This document shows positions 8,191 through 14,301 of a stretch of 17,487 bases of DNA, piece after piece (the first letter of the stretch is position 1; each line of letters opens with the position of its first letter). The notes under the pieces are model-generated. The model did no database searches, had not been told where the DNA came from, and was given only the letters and a program-made list of their open reading frames with translations. This DNA is from Clostridia bacterium (GTDB lineage Bacteria > Bacillota > Clostridia > Oscillospirales > UBA644): NCBI GenBank assembly GCA_014872655.1, contig WHHJ01000042.1:1-17487 (forward strand), in the 5' to 3' direction. A program made the position numbers and the translations under genes.

Positions 8191-9316
8191 CTTCAAAATC
8201 GTCTGCTGAGATATTCAACGAAACCTTTCGTCCCGTCTCACGCTCAGCTGCGGCGGCAGCCTTTACCACAGGCTTATCTGCAGCAAGTTCCTGTCCGGCA
8301 TGAATCGCACTTTTCACCTGATCCGCCAACTGCTCCATAAACTCAGGATTTTGGTGCAAATATTCTTTTACCTTGTCTCGGCCTTGCCCCAATTTCTCTC
8401 CCTGGTAAGAGAACCAAGCCCCGGATTTTTCAACAATGCCAAACTTCACCGCACTATCCAGCACTTCTCCCTCACGAGAAATGCCTTTTCCATACATAAT
8501 ATCAAATTCGGCTTCTTTAAACGGCGGTGCCACTTTATTTTTCACTACTTTGACCTTCGTACGTGCGCCAATGACTTCCGTTCCGGATTTTAACAATTCC
8601 ACTTTACGGACTTCCATCCGTACCGTCGAATAAAACTTCAGTGCACGACCACCTGTAGTGACTTCCGGATTTCCGTAAACCACTCCTACTTTTTCACGCA
8701 ACTGATTGATAAAAATCGCCACACAATTTGAGCGCGAAATCACACCCGCAAGCTTTCTCAGCGCCTGGCTCATCAACCGTGCATGCAATCCTACGTGCGC
8801 ATCGCCCATACCGTCTTCAATCTCTTGTTTTGGTACCAGCGCGGCAACAGAGTCCACAACAATTACATCAATTGCACCGGAACGAACCAAGGTCTCCGTA
8901 ATTTCCAGTGCCTGTTCGCCGTTATCCGGCTGAGAAACCAGCAACGAATCCACATCTACACCAAGCTGTCTTGCATAAACAGGATCCAATGCATGCTCCG
9001 CATCAATAAAAGCGGCGGTGCCACCGGCTTTTTGCGCCTGGGCCACGACATGCAACGCGACGGTTGTTTTACCGGAACTTTCAGGACCATAAATCTCTAC
9101 GATACGGCCTTTCGGAACGCCGCCGATTCCTAACGCCAAATCCAAAGAAAAAGATCCCGTAGAAATAGCATCGACTTCCATATTGCTATTCTGTCCCAGA
9201 ACCATGACAGATCCCGAACCAAATTGCTTTTCGATTTGCGAAATCGCAGCTTCCAGCGCCTTCTGTTTATCAGAAACTTTTTTATCCGCTGTTTTATCCA
9301 ACTTCTTTTCAGCCAT
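8180..9316 (-). CDS. recA: Recombinase RecA
   Basis: RecA forms ATP-dependent filaments on single-stranded DNA, catalyses strand exchange and acts as co-protease for LexA. It has 378 residues. Visible: Walker A GPESSGKT (77-84), the DAEHALDP pattern (105-112), Walker B VIVVDS with Asp155, the FINQLREKVGV segment before loop L2, GGRALKFYSTVRMEV after it, and an acidic C-terminal tail (DDFEDED). The frame is open 29 codons further upstream, but that stretch is hydrophobic, unlike RecA, and contains the promoter; the ATG at 9316 begins the normal MAEKK. Its ribosome binding site is weak (a GGGG about ten bases upstream). It is the first gene of the eight-gene operon. No Bacillus-type LexA box (GAAC-N4-GTTC) is visible in front of it. 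Confidence 0.98.
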   Translation of the reverse strand: MAEKKLDKTADKKVSDKQKALEAAISQIEKQFGSGSVMVLGQNSNMEVDAISTGSFSLDLALGIGGVPKGRIVEIYGPESSGKTTVALHVVAQAQKAGGTAAFIDAEHALDPVYARQLGVDVDSLLVSQPDNGEQALEITETLVRSGAIDVIVVDSVAALVPKQEIEDGMGDAHVGLHARLMSQALRKLAGVISRSNCVAIFINQLREKVGVVYGNPEVTTGGRALKFYSTVRMEVRKVELLKSGTEVIGARTKVKVVKNKVAPPFKEAEFDIMYGKGISREGEVLDSAVKFGIVEKSGAWFSYQGEKLGQGRDKVKEYLHQNPEFMEQLADQVKSAIHAGQELAADKPVVKAAAAAERETGRKVSLNISADDFEDED

Positions 9317-9350
9317 ATGCAGAATACCCCACAATATAAATCTTTTTTTT

Positions 9351-9379
9351 ATTATACTATAGAATAACAAAAATTTCAA
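9351..9379 (-). promoter_or_regulatory. Sigma-A-type promoter of the recA operon
   Basis: On the - strand: -35 TTGAAA (9374-9379), a 17-bp spacer, and a perfect -10 TATAAT (9351-9356). Transcription would begin near 9344, giving a leader of about 28 nt before the recA ATG at 9316. This is the only strong promoter seen for the eight genes down to 755. Confidence 0.85.
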
Positions 9380-9431
9380 GTGTAAAAACCAAAAATAGGC
9401 CAAACAGCCTCAAGCTTTTCCGTAGGCCATC

Positions 9432-9544
9432 AAGACACAAAAAAGACACATTTCGCATATCCTAAAGAAAGAGGAAAAGAGAAAAAATACGATAAAACCG
9501 CGGACAAACTTTTACACAGAAAAAATATGTCTTTTTTGTGTCAT
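9432..9544. repeat. Pair of inverted 19-bp operator-like sites between the recA and gdhA promoters
   Basis: Left copy 9432-9450 and right copy 9526-9544 are inverted relative to each other and agree at 17 of 19 positions, with a central 15-bp perfect match (9434-9448 against 9528-9542). Each copy is itself two half-sites of the type A[A/T]GACA[C/T]A separated by AAA, so half-sites repeat every 11 bp. The left copy lies 52 bp upstream of the recA -35 and the right copy 42 bp upstream of the gdhA -35. The 75 bp between them include a purine-only run (9464-9487) and a CCGCGG. Tandem half-sites one helical turn apart are typical of OmpR/PhoB-type response regulators, but no regulator gene is in the window. 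This region (9317-9651) holds no gene that I can support. Confidence 0.6.
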
Positions 9545-9586
9545 CGTTTTTTTTGCCAATTATATCGCACATATCAAACTTTCTAC

Positions 9587-9615
9587 TTGAAATTTATGCT
9601 AAAAAAGAATAAAAT
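9587..9615 (+). promoter_or_regulatory. Sigma-A-type promoter of gdhA
   Basis: -35 TTGAAA (9587-9592), a 17-bp spacer and -10 TAAAAT (9610-9615). Transcription would start near 9622, leaving about 30 nt of leader with GGAGG (9640-9644) seven to eight bases before the gdhA ATG. Confidence 0.75.
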
Positions 9616-9651
9616 CAAAACAAATTATTAGACAAATTCGGAGGATGTAGC

Positions 9652-10995
9652 ATGATCAAAAATGAATACTTAAAAAAAGTTTATAATAAGGCACAACAAA
9701 GAGATCCGGAACAAAAAGAATTTCTTCAAGCCGTTGAAGAAGTCTTAGAGTCCATTGAACCTGTTATAGAAAAAAGACCCGATATCGTAGAAGCTGGAAT
9801 CATTGATCGGTTAGTAGAACCCGAACGGATTATCAGTTTCCGTTGTTCCTGGGTAGACGACAACGGAAAAGTTCAAGTAAATCGCGGATACCGTGTACAA
9901 TTCAACTCTGCAATCGGTCCCTACAAGGGAGGACTTCGCTTTCACCCGACCGTAAACTTATCTGTTATTAAATTTTTAGGATTTGAACAAATTTTTAAAA
10001 ATAGTCTGACCGGTCTGTCTATGGGCGGCGGTAAAGGAGGTTCAGACTTTGATCCCAAAGGAAAATCTGACGGAGAAATCATGCGTTTCTGCCAAAGCTT
10101 TATGACCGAACTCAGCAAGCATATTGGTTCATTTACAGACGTCCCGGCCGGAGATATCGGTGTAGGTGGACGTGAAATCGGATATCTATTTGGACAGTAC
10201 AAAAGACTGCGGAACGAATTTTCCGGTGTCCTGACCGGAAAAGGAATGTCCTTTGGCGGATCCTGTATCCGAACCGAAGCAACCGGCTACGGACTGTGTT
10301 ACTTTACCGAACAAATGTTGTTGTCAAAGGGAGAAAGCTTTAAAGGCAAAAAGGTTGCGATCTCAGGTTCCGGAAACGTTGCTATTTACGCCGCACAAAA
10401 AGCTCAACAGTTAGGCGCGACGGTTGTAACCGTTTCCGATTCCGGCGGATATGTTTATGATAAAAACGGTATTAACGTTGAAGTATTGAAACAAATTAAA
10501 GAAGTTCAACGCAAACGGATCAGTGAATACGTCAAATATGTTCCGGATGCGGAATATCATGCGAACGGTAATGTATGGGAAGTTCCGTGCGATATTGCAC
10601 TGCCGTGCGCAACACAAAATGAACTGAACGAAGAATCTGCAAAAACGCTTGTAAAAAATGGTTGTATCGCAGTTGCAGAAGGAGCCAATATGCCATCTAC
10701 CTTGGAAGCCACAAAAGTCTTTTTGGACAACGGCATATTGTTTGGTCCGGCTAAAGCAGCCAATGCCGGCGGCGTTGCTACATCCGGTCTTGAAATGAGC
10801 CAAAACTCTCAACGGTTGAACTGGACGGAAGAAAAAGTAGATCAAAAATTACACGATATCATGGTCAATATTTATACAAACTCTGCCGCAGCCGCCAAAG
10901 AATACGGCATGGAGGGCAACCTGGTTGCAGGCGCAAACATTGCAGGATTTTTGAAAGTGGCAGACGCGATGCTTGCAGAAGGAATTATTCACTAA
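9652..10995 (+). CDS. gdhA: NADP-type glutamate dehydrogenase
   Basis: Catalyses the reversible reductive amination of 2-oxoglutarate with ammonium to glutamate, linking carbon and nitrogen metabolism in the cytoplasm. The 447 residues match the small hexameric class exactly, with the same length and numbering as the Escherichia coli enzyme. Substrate-binding Lys92 lies in YKGGLRFHP and the catalytic-region Lys128 in MGGGKGGSDFDPKG; PAGDIGVGGREIGYLFGQYK follows. The Rossmann domain begins around residue 235 (VAISGSGNVAIYAAQKA), and the C-terminal part has PAKAANAGGVATSGLEMSQN. NADP preference is inferred from similarity to this subgroup, not from a decisive residue. It has its own promoter and terminator, so it appears to be a single-gene unit, divergent from recA. 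The paired sites upstream may control it. Confidence 0.97.
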   Translation: MIKNEYLKKVYNKAQQRDPEQKEFLQAVEEVLESIEPVIEKRPDIVEAGIIDRLVEPERIISFRCSWVDDNGKVQVNRGYRVQFNSAIGPYKGGLRFHPTVNLSVIKFLGFEQIFKNSLTGLSMGGGKGGSDFDPKGKSDGEIMRFCQSFMTELSKHIGSFTDVPAGDIGVGGREIGYLFGQYKRLRNEFSGVLTGKGMSFGGSCIRTEATGYGLCYFTEQMLLSKGESFKGKKVAISGSGNVAIYAAQKAQQLGATVVTVSDSGGYVYDKNGINVEVLKQIKEVQRKRISEYVKYVPDAEYHANGNVWEVPCDIALPCATQNELNEESAKTLVKNGCIAVAEGANMPSTLEATKVFLDNGILFGPAKAANAGGVATSGLEMSQNSQRLNWTEEKVDQKLHDIMVNIYTNSAAAAKEYGMEGNLVAGANIAGFLKVADAMLAEGIIH

Positions 10996-11014
10996 GCATT
11001 TTATGTAAATAATC

Positions 11015-11051
11015 GAAGACCGCGTATTTCGCGGTCTTCCCATTTATTTTT
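11015..11051 (+). terminator. Intrinsic terminator after gdhA
   Basis: A 10-bp perfect stem GAAGACCGCG (11015-11024) with its complement at 11030-11039, a 5-nt loop, and a T-rich tail CCATTTATTTTTAT. It begins 19 nt after the gdhA stop. The transporter gene starts 28 nt after the tail, leaving little room for a separate promoter. Confidence 0.88.
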
Positions 11052-11078
11052 ATAGACAAAAACAGGAGGTCTTTTGCC

Positions 11079-12269
11079 TTGACTGATTTTTTAATTCGCT
11101 GTTTTATAAAAAATTATGATCAAACTCAAAACCCAGATATTCGCTCCAAATACGGTGTCTTAAGCGGAATTGTCGGAATCATCCTCAACCTTTGTCTGTT
11201 TACTGCGAAATTGGTTGCCGGCATCTTCACTTCTTCAATTTCCATTATTGCCGATGCGTTCAACAATTTATCAGATGCAGGATCTTCGGTAGTCACTTTT
11301 TTAGGATTTAAATTGGCCCAGCGTCCCGCGGATGATGAACATCCCTTTGGACACGGCAGATATGAGTACGTCACCGGGCTAGGCATTTCTGTTGCCATAC
11401 TATTAGTGGGTGTAGAGTTATTGAAAAGTTCTTTTGAAAAGATTATTTCGGCTCAACAACAAACAACTTTTGAACTTTTTTCTATCTGCATTCTTGCCGC
11501 TGCCATCTTAGTTAAATTATGGATGTTTTTCTTTAACAGAAAATTGTCAAAGAAAATAGATTCTTCTACAATCAAAGCAACGGCTATGGATTCCTTGTCC
11601 GACGTGGCTGCGACCTCAATCGTCTTTATTGGGCTCCTCATTACCCGGTTTATTCCTACGTTACATATAGACGGCTATCTGGGACTGTTAGTAGCAGCTT
11701 TCATTCTTTATACCGGTATTCAAACAGCCAGAGACAGTCTGACACCTCTGCTTGGAAAAGCACCGGATCCAGAATTTGTCAAACAAATTAAAGAACTCGT
11801 TCTTGCCCATCAAGACATTATCGGCATACACGATCTCATTATCCATGATTACGGCCCTGGTCGCTGTATTGTTTCCCTGCATGCCGAAGTTCCCAGCGAC
11901 GCGGACATTCTGCAAATGCACGACAGCATTGACATTATCGAACTGGAACTGCGTCAAAAATTCCATTGTACGGCAACCATTCATATGGATCCTGTTGACA
12001 TTCACGATCCGTTCACAGAAAATCTCCGGCAAACCGTCACACAACTTGTGTCGCAAGTGGGCGAAGAATTATCGATTCACGATTTTCGGATTGTACACGG
12101 CCAAACTCATGTCAATTTGATTTTTGATGTAGCGGTTCCCCATCAATACAAAAAAACGGATGCACAAATTGCAGCAGAAATCCGAAAAAAGGTTCAGGAA
12201 TATAATCCCACCTATTTTGCCGTGATTCAAGTCGAGAAATTGTATTTAGACACGTCTAAACAATATTAA
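11079..12269 (+). CDS. Cation diffusion facilitator transporter, probably Mn2+-type, with tandem C-terminal domains
   Basis: Proton-coupled efflux transporter of divalent metals, 396 residues. Six membrane segments are expected between about residues 28 and 215, with the family pattern DEHPFGHGRYEY (86-97) between segments 2 and 3. The transport-site positions read Asn62 and Asp66 (TM2, FNNLSD) and Asp171 and Asp175 (TM5, DSLSD); zinc transporters usually have His or Asp at the first and His at the third position, and the N/D/D/D set is the one described for manganese exporters such as MntE. After the membrane part come two similar cytoplasmic domains, about 225-305 and 310-392, each with an IHD[FL] core, where most family members have one. 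TTG at 11079 is the start: AGGAGG lies nine bases upstream and no ATG is nearby. No manganese riboswitch is seen. It may be read through from gdhA. Confidence 0.88.
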   Translation: MTDFLIRCFIKNYDQTQNPDIRSKYGVLSGIVGIILNLCLFTAKLVAGIFTSSISIIADAFNNLSDAGSSVVTFLGFKLAQRPADDEHPFGHGRYEYVTGLGISVAILLVGVELLKSSFEKIISAQQQTTFELFSICILAAAILVKLWMFFFNRKLSKKIDSSTIKATAMDSLSDVAATSIVFIGLLITRFIPTLHIDGYLGLLVAAFILYTGIQTARDSLTPLLGKAPDPEFVKQIKELVLAHQDIIGIHDLIIHDYGPGRCIVSLHAEVPSDADILQMHDSIDIIELELRQKFHCTATIHMDPVDIHDPFTENLRQTVTQLVSQVGEELSIHDFRIVHGQTHVNLIFDVAVPHQYKKTDAQIAAEIRKKVQEYNPTYFAVIQVEKLYLDTSKQY

Positions 12270-12315
12270 AATAAAGATTCAACTATACAATGAAGAATGA
12301 CTTATATAAATGGAA

Positions 12316-12339
12316 AAACCGGGCTTAACAGCCCGGTTT
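12316..12339. terminator. Bidirectional terminator between the transporter and the pseudouridine synthase gene
   Basis: A 9-bp perfect stem AAACCGGGC / GCCCGGTTT with a 6-nt loop, followed by a T-rich run on the + strand (12337-12349) and by five T on the - strand. The stop codon of the - strand gene (12325-12327) lies in the loop, and its last four or so codons form one arm of the stem. It ends both convergent transcripts. Confidence 0.88.
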
Positions 12340-13302
12340 CAAATTTTTTACGATCTCATAATCCGCAAAAAACGGTTTGACGGAAAATCGTTTTCCTTTC
12401 AAATAATTCAAGCATCCCGCATCCGAACCAAAATCGAAGACAACTTCACACGAAGATAATGCCTGATATCGAAACGGAAGCCCTCGATTACGCGCATTGA
12501 CACCATATTTAGTATCTCCGACTAATGGATGCCCGATAAAAGCCATATGAGCGCGAATCTGATGCGTTCGTCCCGTCAACAATTGAACACGCAATAACGA
12601 AAATGTTCCATCCGTCGCTAACACTTCATATGCTGTACGGATCTGACGAAAACTGGAATCTTGACAAACTGTCGAAACTCTTACCGTATTGCTTTTTGCA
12701 TCTTTTTTTAGATAAGCCGTTAACATTGCCTGCTTTTGAGGCATTGTTCCAAAAACCAAACATTGATAATACTTTGAGATTTCACGATGTCTGATTTTTT
12801 CATTTAATATACGAAGTGCCGATGCATTTTTAGCAGCCAGCACAATCCCCTGCGTATTTTTATCAATGCGATTACACAAGGCCGGAACAAAAGATTGTTT
12901 TTTCTCCGCATCGTACTCGCCACGTTGTGTTAAATAAGCAAGTAACTGATTACTCAATGTATTACGGACTTCTTTGTCATCCGGCTGACAAATTAAACCT
13001 ACCGGTTTATCAATCACCAAAATATTTGTATCTTCATAAACAACGCCAAAATCCGGATGGATCCCAGCGTAGTCAATGCCGCTTGATTGTGTGTCCGGAA
13101 AGTACTCGTCCCGAATATAAAACCGCAACTCGTCGCCCACATGCAAAATCGTTTCCGGGCCAACATGTATCCCGTTTACCCGCACACACTTCAATCGAAT
13201 ATATTTATACAGCATCGACTGCGGCATGGTACGAAACATCTTCGACATAAATTTATCCAATCGCTGCTCGGCGTCATTTTTTTCAACAATTATACTTCTC
13301 AT
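12325..13302 (-). CDS. RluA-family pseudouridine synthase
   Basis: Isomerises specific uridines in rRNA or tRNA; the target cannot be told from the sequence. The 325 residues have an N-terminal S4 RNA-binding domain (about 13-70, ending VGDELRFYI) followed by the RluA catalytic domain. The active-site motif reads NRIDKNTQG with catalytic Asp147; the more common form is HRLDxxTSG, so Asn replaces His, as in a subset of Firmicutes paralogues. Later motifs LLTGRTHQIRAHM and GHPLVGDTKYG are standard. The ATG at 13302 has only a weak AGAAGA upstream, so the start is less sure than others. It is the last gene of the glycosyltransferase operon, 48 nt after glk with no terminator in the gap. Confidence 0.92.
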   Translation of the reverse strand: MRSIIVEKNDAEQRLDKFMSKMFRTMPQSMLYKYIRLKCVRVNGIHVGPETILHVGDELRFYIRDEYFPDTQSSGIDYAGIHPDFGVVYEDTNILVIDKPVGLICQPDDKEVRNTLSNQLLAYLTQRGEYDAEKKQSFVPALCNRIDKNTQGIVLAAKNASALRILNEKIRHREISKYYQCLVFGTMPQKQAMLTAYLKKDAKSNTVRVSTVCQDSSFRQIRTAYEVLATDGTFSLLRVQLLTGRTHQIRAHMAFIGHPLVGDTKYGVNARNRGLPFRYQALSSCEVVFDFGSDAGCLNYLKGKRFSVKPFFADYEIVKNLKPGC

Positions 13303-13350
13303 TCTTCTGTTTTTAGCTTATATCCCGGTATTCTTGCACTTGGTATCTGA

Positions 13351-14301
13351 TTACACCGTTTTTCTTCCCAACATTGCCGCGCCGATGATCCCTGCATCAT
13401 TACCCAATTGAGCCACCTCAATCAACTGCGGCGCATTTAACGATCCGCCATAAGCATATCGATCCACATATTCCTGCAACGGAACAAGCAGCGTATCGCC
13501 TTCGTTGCAGATTCCGCCCCCGATAATCAAGATTTCCGGCCGGAAGATATTCACCATATCCACAAGCCCTTCTGCAACATACTCGATATAGGTATCTACC
13601 ACTTTCTTAGCCGCCTTATCACCCCGACGCATCGCATCAAAGGCCGTTCTGCCGTTCACCTGGTCCATCGGCGTTTCATTCATCACTGACTCCGGATGTT
13701 GCTGCATGGCAGCCTTTGTCTGCCGCACCAGCGCCGTAGCCGAAGCATACGCTTCCCAACAACCTCGACGGCCACAAGAACACAGTTCGCCGTTATGCAT
13801 CAGCAAAATATGCCCCAATTCTCCGCCGGCAGAATTTTGGCCTTCATAAATTTTCCCGTCGATAATAATTCCGCCGCCAACACCGGTGCCCAATGTAATC
13901 ATAATTGCATGCTGATATCCTTTTGCAGCCCCTGCAACGACTTCACCAAAAGCGGCTACATTGGCATCATTGCCTAAATATACCGGTTTATCAATATATT
14001 TTTGCAACAACTGCCGCATCGGTACATTTTTCCCGTCTTTGAAATTGTTGGCATACACCATAATGCCTTTTTCCGTGTTCAAATTTCCCGGCGAGCCAAT
14101 TCCGATAGACACAATCTCATCTAATGCAACCTGTTGTTTTTGCAATAACGTCAAAATACAATTGGCCATATCTTTTATAATTTCTTCAAAGGCACGTTCC
14201 GCTCCGGTCGGAACCGATTTTTTTGCAACAATTTTTCCCTGTTCATCCACCAATCCAACTGCAATATTCGTTCCGCCTAAATCCACACCGATATAATACA
14301 T
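13351..14301 (-). CDS. glk: ROK-family glucokinase
   Basis: Phosphorylates glucose with ATP to glucose 6-phosphate in the cytoplasm. The 316-residue protein has the phosphate-binding motif DLGGTN (7-12), GIGSPGNL (68-75), the sugar-site motif GNDAN with catalytic Asp112, TLGTGVGGG (136-144), and the ROK zinc site His164, Cys174, Cys176 and Cys181 (ELGH, then CSCGRRGC). The lack of a DNA-binding helix-turn-helix at the N-terminus argues for a kinase and against a ROK repressor. Glucose specificity is inferred from close agreement with the Firmicutes glucokinase group; another hexose is possible. Its ATG overlaps the stop of the glycosyltransferase gene (TAATG), with GGGGGAA six or so bases upstream, so the two are translationally coupled. 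Glucose 6-phosphate could feed UDP-glucose for that enzyme. Confidence 0.93.
   Translation of the reverse strand: MYYIGVDLGGTNIAVGLVDEQGKIVAKKSVPTGAERAFEEIIKDMANCILTLLQKQQVALDEIVSIGIGSPGNLNTEKGIMVYANNFKDGKNVPMRQLLQKYIDKPVYLGNDANVAAFGEVVAGAAKGYQHAIMITLGTGVGGGIIIDGKIYEGQNSAGGELGHILLMHNGELCSCGRRGCWEAYASATALVRQTKAAMQQHPESVMNETPMDQVNGRTAFDAMRRGDKAAKKVVDTYIEYVAEGLVDMVNIFRPEILIIGGGICNEGDTLLVPLQEYVDRYAYGGSLNAPQLIEVAQLGNDAGIIGAAMLGRKTV

Noticed and set aside
9317..9403. An N-terminal extension of RecA to 9403.
   Set aside because: The added 29 residues are hydrophobic and unlike RecA, and this stretch contains the promoter -10 and -35 boxes.
9432..9544. The inverted repeat read as a terminator or small RNA hairpin.
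   Set aside because: The arms are 75 bp apart with no U-tract after a compact stem, and no promoter is seen for an RNA between them; the tandem half-site structure fits a protein site better.
9527..9631. A possible 34-codon ORF starting at ATG 9527 in the recA-gdhA gap.
   Set aside because: No proper Shine-Dalgarno, it begins inside the right inverted site and runs through the gdhA -35 and -10 boxes, and its codons look like noncoding AT-rich DNA.
10996..11078. A manganese (yybP-ykoY) riboswitch before the transporter gene.
   Set aside because: The 83-nt gap is filled by the gdhA terminator and a ribosome binding site; no riboswitch core is visible.
13351..14301. The ROK protein as a transcriptional repressor.
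   Set aside because: It begins directly with the kinase phosphate-binding motif and has no helix-turn-helix domain; 316 residues fit a kinase.
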